DNA from: Sulfitobacter sp. OXR-159 | GTDB lineage: Bacteria > Pseudomonadota > Alphaproteobacteria > Rhodobacterales > Rhodobacteraceae | Length of the DNA stretch: 64,000 nt | Reading direction: 5' to 3' | NCBI RefSeq assembly: GCF_034377145.1 | Contig: NZ_CP139707.1 | Coordinates: 691,001-755,000, forward strand | Shown: in pieces, positions 28,346 to 38,866 of the stretch | Position numbering within the stretch: the stretch's first letter is position 1 | Layout: every line of letters starts with the position of its first letter | Translations under genes and position numbers: made by a program | The notes under the pieces: model-generated | The model's database searches: none | Told to the model about the DNA's origin: nothing | The model's input: the letters and a program-made list of their open reading frames with translations, nothing else

Positions 28346-30028
28346 ATGAGGCGCAAAGTTATTAGTCGAATGCTTTTCGATCGGGTGAAGCGTTTTTCCA
28401 AGGACGAGGCCGGCGGGATGCTGGTCCTTATGTTGGTCGTGTTTTTCGGCATTACGATCTTTGGCGGTCTGGCCGTGGATCTGGCGAACCACGAGCGGAC
28501 GCGGACCACATTTCAGACCCACCTCGACAACGCCGTGCTGGCCGCGGCCAGCCTGTCGCAAAACCTCGACCCCGAAGAGGTCGTGCGCAGCTACCTGACG
28601 TCTGCGGGGCTTGACCCCTCCGAGGTGGCGATCGACACGAGCGAAGAAAAGATCGGCGGCATTTTGGTGGGGCGGACGGTCGAAGCCTCGCTTCCCGCCG
28701 GGCTGAACACCTATTTCTTTCGATTTTTCGACATCGACACGCTCGGCATGACGATCACGTCAGAGGCGACCGAGCGGGTGGAAGATATCGAGATTTCGCT
28801 CGTGCTCGACGTGTCGGGGTCGATGACGGAAAGGTCCAGCGACGGCAGTAGGATGATCAAACTTGACCTGCTCAAAAATGCGGCCAGTGATTTTGTTGAG
28901 ACGATCCTGAGCGATTCCGAAGAGGGGCGTGTATCGATTTCGCTCGTTCCGTATTCGACCAAGGTGAACCCCGGCTCGGCGTTGTTGGGCCAGTATACGG
29001 CCACTCAGGAGCATGACTATTCACATTGCGTCGACTTTGATGCGAGCGACTTCACCAATCTAGGGATCAACACGAGGGCGGAATTGCAGCGCACCGGTCA
29101 TTTCCTCATTGGCAGCGACTCCACTTGGACGCCGATGACAGGACAGTGGGTGTGCCGTTTCGATGGGGGTTTTGCGGTGACACCTCTGTCGAGTTCCCCT
29201 GCCGAGTTAAAGACCCAAATTTCCGCGCTCACCGGTTTGGGTTCGACTTCAATCGATATGGGAGCAAAATGGGGGCTCGCCCTGCTAGACCCATCGGCAC
29301 AAGATCCCGTTTCGGGATTGATCGCCGCGGGCCAGATCGACCCGGCATTTCAGGGGCGTCCTCATGTCTATGGTGCCGACAATAGCATGAAGGTATTGGT
29401 GCTAATGACCGACGGGGAGAACCGCGAGGAATATCGCTTGAAACCCGAATTCGCATCGGGTCGATCAGATTTGATCAGAACGACCTACGGTAGCAGCACG
29501 TATTACACTGTAGAATCTTCGGAGAACTGGTCTGAGAACGACGGCGACAGAACTTATCCCGAAGCCTATTTCTATGCTCAGCATCCATTTGGAAGCCAGC
29601 GCATGTGGAGCACTGACACAATCGCCAACAACTCAGGCTACCGCTTTGCGAACCGGGCCAGTGAAGAGCGTCTCGATTGGCCCGAAGTCTGGGCGGAAAT
29701 GTCACCTTATTACTATGGCTACAACATGTACGGGCGGCGCTTCGATAACTATTGGAGTTACCGCGCGGCGCTTTATCGCGACTATGTTCAGTGGACGGTT
29801 GATGCTACGGAAAAAGACCGACGCCTCCGCCAAATTTGCGGCGTGGCTAATGCCGCGGGGGTTGTTATTTATTCCATCGGCATGGATGTCGATAACACGA
29901 ATTCACTCAACCTCCTGAAAGATTGCGCCTCATCCGAGGCCCATTACTTCGACGTTCAGGGTTTGGAAATCCAAACCGCATTCGACATGATCGCCGCGTC
30001 CATCTCTATGCTGAGGCTGACGAAATGA
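28346..30028 (+). CDS. TadG-like pilus-assembly protein with von Willebrand A domain
   Basis: A 560-residue protein. A basic N-terminus and one TM helix (GGMLVLMLVVFFGITIFGGL, about 26-45) with LAVDLANHERTRTTFQTHLD match the Flp-pilus TadE/TadG leader. A VWA domain follows with the MIDAS pattern DVSGSM (about 154-159), LGSTSIDMG and LMTDGEN. The C-terminal half is Tyr/Trp-rich with low-complexity stretches and is less conserved. Likely periplasmic, anchored in the inner membrane. The ATG at 28346 has a gagagg Shine-Dalgarno. First of three overlapping Tad genes; no ATPase or pilin genes are nearby. Slightly AT-richer than flanks. Confidence 0.85.
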   Translation: MRRKVISRMLFDRVKRFSKDEAGGMLVLMLVVFFGITIFGGLAVDLANHERTRTTFQTHLDNAVLAAASLSQNLDPEEVVRSYLTSAGLDPSEVAIDTSEEKIGGILVGRTVEASLPAGLNTYFFRFFDIDTLGMTITSEATERVEDIEISLVLDVSGSMTERSSDGSRMIKLDLLKNAASDFVETILSDSEEGRVSISLVPYSTKVNPGSALLGQYTATQEHDYSHCVDFDASDFTNLGINTRAELQRTGHFLIGSDSTWTPMTGQWVCRFDGGFAVTPLSSSPAELKTQISALTGLGSTSIDMGAKWGLALLDPSAQDPVSGLIAAGQIDPAFQGRPHVYGADNSMKVLVLMTDGENREEYRLKPEFASGRSDLIRTTYGSSTYYTVESSENWSENDGDRTYPEAYFYAQHPFGSQRMWSTDTIANNSGYRFANRASEERLDWPEVWAEMSPYYYGYNMYGRRFDNYWSYRAALYRDYVQWTVDATEKDRRLRQICGVANAAGVVIYSIGMDVDNTNSLNLLKDCASSEAHYFDVQGLEIQTAFDMIAASISMLRLTK

Positions 30029-30555
30029 TCCGCTTTCTCAAAGACCGCTTTCGCCGGTCCGAGGCGGGCGGGGTCACCGTTGAGTTCGTCATCCTGTTGC
30101 CGCTGGTCTTTTACTTCTTCTTCCTTGCGCTTGAGACCGGTCTGTGGAGCGCGCGGGAGATCATGCTGCGCCGTGCTACCAATTTGGCCGTGCGGGACGT
30201 GCGTCTGGCGACTGGCGCCACGCCGGGCTATGACGCGATGAAGGCGCTGATTTGCGAGCGTTCGGTCTTTGATGCGGGCTGCCTAGAAAATATCCGGATC
30301 GAGATGCGCGCCATGCCGATTGCCGATTGGGCCGACTTGGGCGGGCCTGCACCTTGCGTGGACCGGGACGAAGATTTCGACCCGGCAAACGGCTTCCTGC
30401 CCGGGCAGCAGAACAATCTGATGATGATGCGGGTGTGTCGACTTTTTGAGCCGCTTTTGCCGGGGACCGGTTTGGGCCGTCAACTGCCCGAAGGGTCCGA
30501 CGGGCAATACGGCGTGCGGGTCACCACCGCTTTCGTAACGGAGCCACGCGGATGA
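30025..30555 (+). CDS. TadE-like pseudopilin/pilus assembly protein
   Basis: A 176-residue protein with the TadE signature: a basic start (MIRFLKDRFRRSEAGG), then VTVEFVILLPLVFYFFFLAL as leader/TM helix with the conserved Glu. The rest (about 45-176) is predicted periplasmic and includes Cys residues (ICERSVFDAGC, APCVD, MRVC) that may form disulfides. Overlaps the TadG gene by 4 bp (ATGA) and the next gene by 4 bp. Confidence 0.82.
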   Translation: MIRFLKDRFRRSEAGGVTVEFVILLPLVFYFFFLALETGLWSAREIMLRRATNLAVRDVRLATGATPGYDAMKALICERSVFDAGCLENIRIEMRAMPIADWADLGGPAPCVDRDEDFDPANGFLPGQQNNLMMMRVCRLFEPLLPGTGLGRQLPEGSDGQYGVRVTTAFVTEPRG

Positions 30556-31115
30556 GGGCGATTTCTTTAGAGCGTTTTTTCCAGTCCGAAGAGGGCAGCC
30601 AGACGATTGCCTTCTTGGTGCTGCTGCCTTTGCTGGTTTGGTCGATCATGGCGATGCTGACCTTCACGGATGCCTTTCGGGTGCGCGGGATGGCGACCGA
30701 TGCCACCGCCGTCATCGCCGACAGCCTGTCGCGCCAGACGACGCCAATCACCGCCGCTGACCTATTGGGGCTGCAATCGGTCGCAGAGCAGCTCACCGGG
30801 TATGAGGTCTCTTTGCGGATCACTCAGGTGCGCTGCATTCTGGACTGTGACAGTCTGGGCCGTCGGATCCTCGCGGTGGATTTCTCGCAGGGGGTCGGTC
30901 TGGACAGCCTGCTCGATCTCGACTTTATCGCCGGTCTCTCGCGTGAGCGCGTGCCGCTGATGGCCGATGGCGACCGTCTGGTGCTGGTCGAGACAAGTTT
31001 TACCCACGAACCGATTGCGCAGATCGGCTTGGAGGCCAAAGAGGTCAGCGTGTCGCATGCCACAAGGATGCGTTTCGCGCCCCAGCTTTGCTGGATAAGG
31101 TGCGTCATCAGCTAA
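30552..31115 (+). CDS. TadE/TadG-like membrane protein
   Basis: A 187-residue protein with a TadE-like N-terminus: a short basic/acidic leader ending EEGSQTIAFLVLLPLLVW then SIMAMLTFTDAFRVRGM, again with one TM helix near residues 18-40. The following region (ADSLSRQTTPITAADLLGLQ) resembles periplasmic parts of minor pseudopilin-like proteins. A Cys pair (RCILDCDSLG) and the C-terminal LCWIRCVIS could form disulfides. Overlaps the preceding gene by 4 bp, completing a TadG-TadE-TadE operon. Confidence 0.72.
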   Translation: MRAISLERFFQSEEGSQTIAFLVLLPLLVWSIMAMLTFTDAFRVRGMATDATAVIADSLSRQTTPITAADLLGLQSVAEQLTGYEVSLRITQVRCILDCDSLGRRILAVDFSQGVGLDSLLDLDFIAGLSRERVPLMADGDRLVLVETSFTHEPIAQIGLEAKEVSVSHATRMRFAPQLCWIRCVIS

Positions 31116-31134
31116 GCGGGCACTGCGCCGCCTG

Positions 31135-31163
31135 AAAAAAGGGGCTGCCCAATGGACAGCCCC
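31135..31163 (-). terminator. Terminator of carB (and facing the Tad operon)
   Basis: Stem GGGGCTG-CC (31141-31149) with GG-CAGCCCC (to 31163), one mismatch. On the minus strand it runs into six T (complement of 31135-31140) just after the carB stop. On the plus strand it is followed by GATTTCTT, so it may also stop Tad transcripts. Confidence 0.8.
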
Positions 31164-31169
31164 GATTTC

Positions 31170-34100
31170 TTACCCCTGAAGCGCTTTCACACCGATTGCA
31201 TCCTCGGCCTGCGCCTTGATCGCCAGTGCCGCGGCATGGGCGCCTGCGGCGGTGGTGAAGTAGGGGATCTTGTCGTAAAGCGCGATAGAGCGGATCGACT
31301 TGCTGTCTTCGACCGCCTGCGCGCCTTCGGTGGTATTCATCACCAGATGTACATCGCCGTTTTTCATCATGTCGGTGATGTCGGGGCGTCCCTCGTAGAC
31401 CTTGTTCACCACATCGCAGGCATGGCCATTGGCAGTGAGCCATTCCGCGGTGCCGCGGGTGCCGATCAGGGTAAAGCCTTGGTCCAGCAGGATTTCCGCG
31501 GCCTCCAGCATATTTTGGCCCTTGTCGGCGTCCTTGACAGAGAGGAAGGCACAGCCGTTGCGCGGCAGTGGGTTGCCAGCGCCCATCTGTGCCTTGAGGA
31601 AGGCGCGGGGGAAGTCGCGGTCCCAGCCCATGACCTCGCCGGTGGAGCGCATTTCCGGCCCCAAAAGCGTGTCGACGCCGGGGAAACGGGCGAAGGGCAG
31701 AACCGCTTCTTTGACCGAGAACCACGGCATATTCGGGTCGGCCAATGTCATCGGATCGCCCAGCGGAAGGGTGTCTTCATATGCGGCCTGATCGGGGTAG
31801 GGCGGGCGCTGCGGGAAGTTGCTGAGCGGCTCCCCAGCCATGATCCGCGCGGCGATGGAGGCGATGGCGCTGTCCGTCGCCTTGGCCACGAAGGGCACGG
31901 TGCGCGAGGCGCGGGGGTTGACCTCAATGAGGTAGATCTCGCCGTCTTTCACTGCGAACTGGATGTTCATCAGGCCCACGACGTTAAGCGCCTTTGCCAG
32001 CGCGCGGGTCTGCTCTTCGACCTCTGCGATGATTTCGCGCGGGAGCGAGTAGGGCGGCAGGGAGCAGGCGCTGTCGCCGGAGTGAACGCCCGCCTCTTCG
32101 ATATGCTGCATGATGCCCGCGACATGGACATTCTCGCCGTCGCAAAGGGCGTCGACATCCAGTTCCACCGCGCCCGAGAGGTAGCTGTCGAGCAACACGG
32201 GGCTGTCACCGGACACGACCACCGCATTGGTGATGTAGCGCTCAAGGCTGGCCTGATCGCGGACGATCTCCATCGCGCGGCCACCCAGAACGTAGGAGGG
32301 GCGGATCACCAGCGGGAAGCCGATTTCCTTGGCGATTTCCATCGCCTCGGCGTCGGAATGGGCGATGCCGTTGTGTGGTTGTTTCAGGCCAAGGTTCAGC
32401 ACAAGCTGCTGGAAACGCTCGCGGTCTTCGGCCAGATCGATCATGTCGGGCGTGGTGCCAAGGATCGGGATGCCGGCCTCTTGCAGGCCATTGGCAAGCT
32501 TCAAGGGGGTCTGGCCGCCGAACTGAACGATGACGCCGTGCAGCGTGCCGTTCTCCTGCTCGACGCGCAGGATTTCCATGACGTGTTCAAAGGTCAGCGG
32601 CTCAAAGTACAGCCTATCGCTCGTGTCATAGTCGGTCGAAACCGTCTCGGGGTTGCAGTTGACCATGATGGTCTCATAGCCCGCGTCGGTGAGCGCGTAA
32701 CAGGCGTGGCAACAGCAATAGTCGAACTCAATGCCTTGCCCGATGCGGTTCGGGCCACCGCCCAAGATCACGACCTTTTTGCGGTCCGAGGGCCGCGCCT
32801 CGCATTCCGCTTCGCCCATCAGCGGGGCCTCATAGGTCGAATACATGTAAGGCGTTTGGGCCTCGAATTCGGCGGCACAGGTGTCGATGCGTTTGAAGAC
32901 CGCCTTGACCCCAAGCCCCAACCGCGCGTCGCGGACGGCGGCCTCGCTCTGGTCGGTCAGCATGGCGAGGCGGGCGTCGGTGAAACCCATCATCTTGAGG
33001 TCGCGGAAACTATCTCCCTCGGTTGGCAGGCCGCTTGCCCGGATGGCTTCTTCTGCCTCGATGATCTCGCGGATACGGGCGAGGAACCAAGGGTCGAACA
33101 TCGTATGCGCGTGCAGGTCCTCATCGCTCATGCCGTGGCGCATGGCTTGGGCGATGGTGCGCATGCGGTCGGGTGTGGGGGCCGAAACCGCTTTGATCAA
33201 CGCGGCCATGTTTTCAGGCGCATCACCGGGCAGATCGTCGTTGAGACCGGGGATGGCCACTTCGTCAAAACCGGTGAGGCCCGATTCCATCGAGGCCAGC
33301 GCCTTTTGCAGGCTCTCGTGGATGGTGCGGCCAATGGCCATGGTCTCGCCCACCGATTTCATCGCGGTGGTGAGGTAAGGCTCGGCCCCGGGGAATTTTT
33401 CAAAGGCGAATTTCGGGATCTTGGTGACCACATAGTCTATGGTCGGCTCGAAAGACGCGGGCGTGACGCCGGTGATGTCGTTGTCGAGTTCATCCAGCGT
33501 GAAGCCCACGGCAAGCTTCGCCGCGATCTTGGCGATCGGGAAGCCGGTCGCCTTGGACGCCAGCGCCGAGGAGCGCGAAACGCGCGGGTTCATCTCGATC
33601 ACGACCATGCGGCCATCGGCGGGGTTCACGGCCCATTGCACGTTGGAGCCGCCGGTCTCTACTCCGATCTCGCGCAGCACGGCGATCGAGTGGTTGCGCA
33701 TGATCTGGTATTCTTTGTCCGTGAGCGTCAGGGCCGGGGCCACGGTGATGCTGTCGCCGGTATGCACGCCCATCGGGTCGATGTTCTCGATCGAGCAGAC
33801 GATGATGGCGTTGTCGGCGGTGTCGCGCACCACTTCCATCTCGTATTCTTTCCAGCCCAGCAGCGACTCATCGACGAGGATTTGCCCCATCGGCGAGGCA
33901 TCCATGCCCGAGCGGCAGTAGAATTCGTAATCCTCGCGGTTGTAAGCCACGCCGCCGCCGGTGCCGCCCATGGTAAAGGCGGGGCGGATGATCGCGGGAA
34001 GGCCGACGTATTCCAGCGCCTCAAGGGCGAGGTTCACGCCAGCGGCGAGGTCTTTCTTGCCGTCCTCGCGCTTGGGCGCGGTGACGATGGTGGCTTTGGG

Positions 34101-34529
34101 GTTTTCGATGCCTAAACGGTCCATCGCCTCGCGGAAGAGTTTGCGGTCTTCGGCCATCTCGATGGCTTCGCGCTTGGCACCGATCATCTCGACGCCGAAT
34201 TTCTCAAGCACGCCCATCTCTTCGAGCGCGAGCGAGGTGTTAAGGCCCGTCTGGCCGCCCATGGTGGGCAGCAGCGCATCGGGGCGCTCTTTTTCGATGA
34301 TCTTGGCGACGATCTCGGGTGTGATGGGCTCGATATAGGTGGCATCGGCGAGCCCTGGATCGGTCATGATCGTGGCCGGGTTGGAGTTGACGAGGATGAC
34401 GCGGTAGCCTTCCTCTTTCAGCGCTTTACAGGCTTGTGCGCCGGAATAATCGAACTCGCAGGCTTGTCCGATGACAATCGGCCCCGCACCAATGATCATG
34501 ATCGACTGGATGTCGGTACGTTTCGGCAT
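31170..34529 (-). CDS. carB: Carbamoyl-phosphate synthase large subunit
   Basis: A 1119-residue enzyme that makes carbamoyl phosphate from glutamine-derived ammonia, bicarbonate and ATP for arginine and pyrimidine synthesis. Two homologous ATP-grasp halves are clear: [20 protein letters not shown] at the start and [20 protein letters not shown] near residue 588. [13 protein letters not shown] and [10 protein letters not shown] are the matching ATP-binding segments. The C-terminal MGS-like allosteric domain ends [15 protein letters not shown]. Slightly longer than the 1073-residue E. coli enzyme. carA is not adjacent. Confidence 0.97.
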   Translation of the reverse strand: MPKRTDIQSIMIIGAGPIVIGQACEFDYSGAQACKALKEEGYRVILVNSNPATIMTDPGLADATYIEPITPEIVAKIIEKERPDALLPTMGGQTGLNTSLALEEMGVLEKFGVEMIGAKREAIEMAEDRKLFREAMDRLGIENPKATIVTAPKREDGKKDLAAGVNLALEALEYVGLPAIIRPAFTMGGTGGGVAYNREDYEFYCRSGMDASPMGQILVDESLLGWKEYEMEVVRDTADNAIIVCSIENIDPMGVHTGDSITVAPALTLTDKEYQIMRNHSIAVLREIGVETGGSNVQWAVNPADGRMVVIEMNPRVSRSSALASKATGFPIAKIAAKLAVGFTLDELDNDITGVTPASFEPTIDYVVTKIPKFAFEKFPGAEPYLTTAMKSVGETMAIGRTIHESLQKALASMESGLTGFDEVAIPGLNDDLPGDAPENMAALIKAVSAPTPDRMRTIAQAMRHGMSDEDLHAHTMFDPWFLARIREIIEAEEAIRASGLPTEGDSFRDLKMMGFTDARLAMLTDQSEAAVRDARLGLGVKAVFKRIDTCAAEFEAQTPYMYSTYEAPLMGEAECEARPSDRKKVVILGGGPNRIGQGIEFDYCCCHACYALTDAGYETIMVNCNPETVSTDYDTSDRLYFEPLTFEHVMEILRVEQENGTLHGVIVQFGGQTPLKLANGLQEAGIPILGTTPDMIDLAEDRERFQQLVLNLGLKQPHNGIAHSDAEAMEIAKEIGFPLVIRPSYVLGGRAMEIVRDQASLERYITNAVVVSGDSPVLLDSYLSGAVELDVDALCDGENVHVAGIMQHIEEAGVHSGDSACSLPPYSLPREIIAEVEEQTRALAKALNVVGLMNIQFAVKDGEIYLIEVNPRASRTVPFVAKATDSAIASIAARIMAGEPLSNFPQRPPYPDQAAYEDTLPLGDPMTLADPNMPWFSVKEAVLPFARFPGVDTLLGPEMRSTGEVMGWDRDFPRAFLKAQMGAGNPLPRNGCAFLSVKDADKGQNMLEAAEILLDQGFTLIGTRGTAEWLTANGHACDVVNKVYEGRPDITDMMKNGDVHLVMNTTEGAQAVEDSKSIRSIALYDKIPYFTTAAGAHAAALAIKAQAEDAIGVKALQG

Positions 34530-34560
34530 GGCGGCCCCCTAATTTTGCAAATTGTCCTGC

Positions 34561-34588
34561 CTTATAGGGATGGCGGCACGGGCTGCAA
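34561..34588 (-). promoter_or_regulatory. Candidate carB promoter
   Basis: On the minus strand TTGCAG (complement of 34583-34588), 16-bp spacer, TATAAG (complement of 34561-34566). It lies about 32 bp before the carB ATG. Good -10, moderate -35. Confidence 0.5.
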
Positions 34589-34603
34589 GGGGGGAATGGC
34601 TTT

Positions 34604-34633
34604 GACGGCCCCATAAATAAGGGCGGGGCCGTC
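34604..34633 (-). terminator. Hairpin after the alpha/beta hydrolase gene
   Basis: Perfect 9-bp stem GACGGCCCC (34604-34612) / GGGGCCGTC (34625-34633) with a 12-base AT-rich loop. It lies 53 bp beyond the hydrolase stop and just upstream of the carB promoter. No strong U-tract on either strand, so termination is likely but not certain. Confidence 0.55.
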
Positions 34634-34685
34634 TGTTCAACCCTTGCGGGCGCTGTGCTGGGGCGATCTGGCGGGGCGGATGGGG

Positions 34686-35471
34686 TCAGCCCACAGGCGG
34701 GGCGCCTTCGGCGTTTAGAAAGATGCGCAGCGTCGCCTCGAACTCGCGCGGTTTTTCCGCGTGGAGCCAATGCCCCGCGCCGGGGATTTTGGCAAAGCGC
34801 GCTTGCGGGAAAAGCGCCTTGATCGCCTCGCGATGTTCGGGCTGAACATAGTCCGAGGCCCCCCCCGAGAGGAACAGAGTCGGCCCGGCAAATTGCCCGC
34901 TCACATCATCAGGCCAGCCGATGATCTTGGGCATCTCAGCCTCTAGCGCGTCGAGGTTCAGCCGCCAGCGTTTTCCGGGCACGTCGAGCGATTGGGTAAA
35001 GAAACTCTGCAACGCGCGCTCTACCCCGGCTGTGGCCAGTTGCGCTTCGGCGTCCGAGCGGCGTTCGATCTGGGTGAGGTCCACGCCGCGCATGGCGTCG
35101 ATGAACATCTGCTGTGTGTGCCCATAGGTGACGGGCGCGATATCGGCGACGATCACCCGGCGCAGCAGATGGGGCTGGGTCAGCGCCAGGATCATCACCG
35201 CCTTGCCGCCCATGGAGTGACCGCAGATGTCCACCGGGCCGCCCAGATGCGTGATTACCTCGGCCAGATCCTGCGCCATCTCGGGATAGCTATGGGTGTC
35301 GTGATGCGGGCTGCTGCCGTGGTTACGCATGTCCACCGTGACGACGTGGCGATTGTCGGAAAGACGTTTCGCGATGACGCCCCAGTTGCGGCCAGAGCCA
35401 TAGAGGCCATGAACGATAAACAGGGACGGACGGTCGGCGGCGGCTTCGCCATATTCGGTGTAATTCAACAT
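34686..35471 (-). CDS. Alpha/beta-fold hydrolase (YbfF-type esterase-like)
   Basis: A 261-residue cytoplasmic hydrolase. It has the oxyanion motif FIVHGLYGSGRNW, the strand-helix VTVDMRNHGSSPH, nucleophile elbow ICGHSMGGKAVM (Ser about 99) and the catalytic His in PGAGHWLHAEKP near 238. The order and spacing match YbfF/acyl-ester hydrolases. Natural substrate unknown. It is divergent from the small membrane protein gene at 35525 and lies upstream of carB in the same direction. Confidence 0.88.
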   Translation of the reverse strand: MLNYTEYGEAAADRPSLFIVHGLYGSGRNWGVIAKRLSDNRHVVTVDMRNHGSSPHHDTHSYPEMAQDLAEVITHLGGPVDICGHSMGGKAVMILALTQPHLLRRVIVADIAPVTYGHTQQMFIDAMRGVDLTQIERRSDAEAQLATAGVERALQSFFTQSLDVPGKRWRLNLDALEAEMPKIIGWPDDVSGQFAGPTLFLSGGASDYVQPEHREAIKALFPQARFAKIPGAGHWLHAEKPREFEATLRIFLNAEGAPPVG

Positions 35472-35524
35472 GCGGTCAAATTACGGGCATTGCAGCCCGG
35501 GGACCAGAGCGATTAGATGCGCGC

Positions 35525-35899
35525 ATGATTGACCGCCAAGATTTCAACACCCGCGCCGAGGCGCTGCGCCCCCTGTTCGAGGACAGGCTGCGCATCAAAG
35601 CCCGCGATCTGCGCGAGGCGTTTCACCGCGCCGGGCCGGAACTGCCGCGCGGCATTCGCGGCGATGGGGTGTTGCTGAGCAAGACCGAACATCTGGTCGC
35701 CAACCCTCATATCGCCCGCCAGCTGGAGGATGCCCCCGTTTGGGCGGCCTTCAACCGGGTCACGGCGCATTTGCGTGAGATCGACCCCAAGGCCCGGCGG
35801 CGCGGGATCATTCTGGATCGTTTGGCGGTGGTGGCCTTTAACATCCTCGTGGTTTTCGTGGGCTTCGTGATCTGGCTTTGGTGGCGCGGCTACGTTTAA
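35525..35899 (+). CDS. Hypothetical protein with C-terminal membrane anchor
   Basis: A 124-residue protein. The N-terminal 95 residues are charged and helical (RAEALRPLFEDRLRIKARDL, REAFHRAGPELPRGIRGD), and the C-terminus is a single TM helix, VVAFNILVVFVGFVIWLWW, ending RGYV outside or inside the membrane. I recognise no named domain. The ATG start follows the divergent hydrolase gene by 53 bp. It converges on the cupin gene 18 bp away. Confidence 0.7.
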   Translation: MIDRQDFNTRAEALRPLFEDRLRIKARDLREAFHRAGPELPRGIRGDGVLLSKTEHLVANPHIARQLEDAPVWAAFNRVTAHLREIDPKARRRGIILDRLAVVAFNILVVFVGFVIWLWWRGYV

Positions 35900-35917
35900 G
35901 CCGCCGCGCCCAAGGGC

Positions 35918-36316
35918 TTAGGCCGGGTCGTAATCCGCGTCCGTCACCTTTTCCATCCATTCGACAGCCTCGCCGACCTGCGCCTCTTGCAGGGCGATAT
36001 GGGTCATGGCGCTGTCTGGCGCGGCGCCGTGCCAGTGTTTCTCTCCGGGGCCGAACCAGACGACATCGCCTTTGTTAAGCGTTTGCACCGGGCTGCCTTC
36101 GGTCTGGGCGCGGCCGGTGCCTTCGGTGACGATCAGGGTCTGGCCCAAGGGGTGGACATGCCACGCTGTGCGCGCTCCGGGCTGGAAGGTCACCGTCACC
36201 CCGCGCAGGCGGGCGGGGGCCGGGGCAGAGATCAGCGGGGCCATCTCGACCTCTCCGGTGAAGTAATCTTCGGGGCCGGGCTCAGAGGGGCGGCTGCCTT
36301 TGGGGTGAATGATCAT
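35918..36316 (-). CDS. Cupin-domain protein
   Basis: A 132-residue single-domain cupin. The metal-binding motif 1 is PGARTAWHVHPLGQTLIVTE (HxH and later Glu) and motif 2 is GDVVWFGPGEKHWHGAA with His residues. Similar small cupins are annotated as carboxymuconolactone-decarboxylase-associated or mandelonitrile-lyase-like; the reaction is unknown here. The ATG at 36316 follows aaggagaa ideally; a longer upstream reading frame lacks similarity. Confidence 0.83.
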   Translation of the reverse strand: MIIHPKGSRPSEPGPEDYFTGEVEMAPLISAPAPARLRGVTVTFQPGARTAWHVHPLGQTLIVTEGTGRAQTEGSPVQTLNKGDVVWFGPGEKHWHGAAPDSAMTHIALQEAQVGEAVEWMEKVTDADYDPA

Positions 36317-36548
36317 GCGGTTCTCCTTTGCGGAAGAATGTGGCGCGGGGAGGGGGGATCGGCAAGGGGGAGCGTGACAGAGCATCAGAGGGTAGCGCCC
36401 GACCGCGGGTGGGCATCGCAACCGCGCCGAGACCACTTTATTTCTCAAGTTTGATGTGGGGGTGATTTGACGTGCTTCGTCGCAGAAGCGCCCGCCCATG
36501 GGGCGGTCGGGCGCTGCCCGGCGGCGCAGGGCGCCTTGATTCCGGGCA

Positions 36549-36578
36549 AAGAAAGGCCCCCGCATCGCTGCGAGGGCC
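36549..36578 (-). terminator. Terminator of glyA
   Basis: Minus-strand stem (arms 36569-36578 and 36555-36564, one G-U pair) with a GCGA loop, followed by TTTCTTT. It lies 8 bp after the glyA stop. Confidence 0.85.
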
Positions 36579-36585
36579 CAATTGC

Positions 36586-37863
36586 TTACAGGTTCGGATA
36601 CATCGGGAAACGCTGGCACAGCGCTTCCACTTCGGCGGCGACTTTCGCCTCAACCTCGGCATTGCCTTCAGCACCATTGGCCGCAAGCCCGTCGACCACT
36701 TCGATGATCCAATCGGCGATCTGGCGGAACTCGGCCTCACCGAAGCCGCGCGTCGTGCCTGCGGGGGAGCCGAGACGAATGCCCGAGGTTACCATCGGCT
36801 TTTCGGGATCAAACGGCACGCCGTTCTTGTTGCAGGTGATATGCGCCCGGCCCAGAGCCTTCTCGGTGTCATTGCCCTTCACGCCTTTGGGGCGCAAATC
36901 GACCAGCACCACATGGGTGTCGGTGCCATGAGTCACGGTGTCGAGGCCGCCTTTGATCAACTGATCCGACAGGGCCTGTGCATTGGCGATGACCTGTTTG
37001 GCATAGGCTTTGAACTCGGGGCGCTGCGCTTCGCCAAAGGCCACGGCCTTGGCTGCGATCACATGCATCAGGGGGCCACCCTGAATGCCGGGAAAAATCG
37101 CCGAGTTGATCTTTTTCGAGATCGCTTCGTCATTGGTCAGGATCATGCCGCCGCGCGGGCCGCGCAGGGTCTTGTGTGTCGTGGTCGTCGCCACATGCGC
37201 ATGCGGGAAGGGGGAGGGGTGCTCACCCGCAGCCACGAGGCCCGCGAAATGGGCCATGTCGACCAGCAGGTAGGCGCCCACGCTGTCGGCAATCTCACGC
37301 ATTTTGGCAAAGTCGATCTGGCGTGGAATGGCGGAGCCACCGGCGATGATCATCTTGGGCTTATGCTCAGCCGCCAGTTCGGCAACTTGGTCGTAATCCA
37401 GCAGGTTGTCCTGTTTGCGCACACCGTATTGTACGGCGTTGAACCATTTGCCGGATTGGTTCGGCTTGGCCCCGTGGGTCAGGTGACCCCCGGCATCAAG
37501 GCTCATACCCAGAATGGTGTCGCCGGGTTGCAGCAGCGCGGTAAAGACACCTTGGTTCGCTTGGCTGCCCGAGTTCGGCTGGACGTTGGCGAATGCGCAG
37601 TCGAACAGCGCACAGGCGCGTTCGATAGCAAGGTTCTCGGCCACGTCGACATGCTCGCACCCGCCATAATACCGACGGCCCGGATAGCCTTCGGCGTATT
37701 TATTGGTCATGATGCTGCCCTGCGCCTCAAGCACCGCAGCAGAGACGATGTTCTCACTGGCGATCAACTCGATCTCGTCGCGCTGGCGGCCCAGTTCGGC
37801 ATCAATCGCAGCGGCGAGGGCCGGGTCGGAATCAGCAAGAGATTTGGTGAAGAAATCGGACAT
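36586..37863 (-). CDS. glyA: Serine hydroxymethyltransferase
   Basis: A 425-residue PLP enzyme interconverting serine and glycine with tetrahydrofolate. Motifs are [36 protein letters not shown], and the PLP-lysine segment [16 protein letters not shown] (about Lys228). Length is normal. It has its own terminator. Divergent from the NAD kinase gene across 181 bp; no riboswitch-like structure was recognised there. Confidence 0.97.
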   Translation of the reverse strand: MSDFFTKSLADSDPALAAAIDAELGRQRDEIELIASENIVSAAVLEAQGSIMTNKYAEGYPGRRYYGGCEHVDVAENLAIERACALFDCAFANVQPNSGSQANQGVFTALLQPGDTILGMSLDAGGHLTHGAKPNQSGKWFNAVQYGVRKQDNLLDYDQVAELAAEHKPKMIIAGGSAIPRQIDFAKMREIADSVGAYLLVDMAHFAGLVAAGEHPSPFPHAHVATTTTHKTLRGPRGGMILTNDEAISKKINSAIFPGIQGGPLMHVIAAKAVAFGEAQRPEFKAYAKQVIANAQALSDQLIKGGLDTVTHGTDTHVVLVDLRPKGVKGNDTEKALGRAHITCNKNGVPFDPEKPMVTSGIRLGSPAGTTRGFGEAEFRQIADWIIEVVDGLAANGAEGNAEVEAKVAAEVEALCQRFPMYPNL

Positions 37864-38044
37864 CAGGGGATCCTCATTGGGGCTGGTTTCGCGTGTTGCC
37901 TATCGGAAACGCGGGCCGAGGTGAAGGCTGTAAACCGACAGGTTGCAAGATATGTGCGTCAACACTGGTGGCGCGCGGAATAATGTGATTGTTTTGGCCC
38001 CAAACGCCGATGATCGGAAACTTCGCCGGGATGAGCCAGCAGCC

Positions 38045-38806
38045 ATGTCCATGAAAATTGCCTTTGTGGCCAGCCGCGCCAGCGTGGCCCAGACGGCGCG
38101 GGCCGCTTTGATCGGGCGTTATGGTGATGTGCCTCTGCGAAAGGCCGAGGTGATCGTAGCGTTGGGCGGGGACGGCTTTATGCTGCATACGCTGCACAGC
38201 ACCCAAGATATGGACGCGCCGGTCTATGGGATGAACCGCGGCACCATCGGCTTTTTGATGAATGCCTACCGCGAGGGCGACTTGCAAGCGCGGCTGGCGG
38301 CGGCGGAAGAGGCGGTGATTAACCCTCTGGTCATGCGCGCCACCCATATCGACGGGACCATCTCAACCGCGCTTGCGATCAATGAGGTGTCCTTGCTGCG
38401 CGCGGGGCCGCAGGCGGCCAAGCTGCGCATCACGATAGATGGGCGGCAGCGGATGGAAGAACTGGTCTGCGACGGGGCGCTGGTCGCGACGCCTGCGGGC
38501 TCCACCGCTTATAACTACTCCGCGCATGGGCCGATCCTGCCGATTGGGTCGGATGTGCTGGCCTTGACCCCGATTGCGGCCTTTCGCCCACGCCGCTGGC
38601 GCGGGGCGTTGCTGCCGAAACGGGCGACGGTGCGCTTTGATGTGCAAGAGCCGCAAAAACGCCCTGTGATGGCGGATGCCGACGGGCAATCGCACCGCGA
38701 TGTGACCACGGTTGAGGTCTCTTCGGATCCAAGCGTGAGCCATCGGATCCTCTTCGATCCCGGTCATGGGTTGGAAGAGCGGTTGATCTCGGAACAGTTC
38801 AACTAA
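38045..38806 (+). CDS. nadK: NAD kinase
   Basis: A 253-residue ATP-NAD kinase making NADP+. The GGDG motif is in [12 protein letters not shown], followed by [10 protein letters not shown], the AINEVSLLR segment and the glycine-rich [20 protein letters not shown]. The ATG at 38045 begins [13 protein letters not shown], the usual N-terminus; an extension to 37943 is open but unsupported. Shine-Dalgarno weak. Followed by the csbD gene after 142 bp containing a separate stress-type promoter. Confidence 0.95.
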   Translation: MSMKIAFVASRASVAQTARAALIGRYGDVPLRKAEVIVALGGDGFMLHTLHSTQDMDAPVYGMNRGTIGFLMNAYREGDLQARLAAAEEAVINPLVMRATHIDGTISTALAINEVSLLRAGPQAAKLRITIDGRQRMEELVCDGALVATPAGSTAYNYSAHGPILPIGSDVLALTPIAAFRPRRWRGALLPKRATVRFDVQEPQKRPVMADADGQSHRDVTTVEVSSDPSVSHRILFDPGHGLEERLISEQFN

Positions 38807-38866
38807 CGTCCCCCGTCACTGCGGCCCTGCAGACGGCGTCTTTCCGCCTCTGCGCTCCTCGGGCAG

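Noticed and set aside
31152..34115. A very long plus-strand open frame (987 codons) opposite carB
   Set aside because: It is an antisense shadow of the GC-rich carB codons: composition is His/Val/Gly/Arg-rich without any domain, and carB is unambiguous on the other strand.
37864..38044. Glycine riboswitch or other aptamer upstream of glyA
   Set aside because: No paired-helix pattern typical of tandem glycine aptamers was found in the 181-bp spacer.
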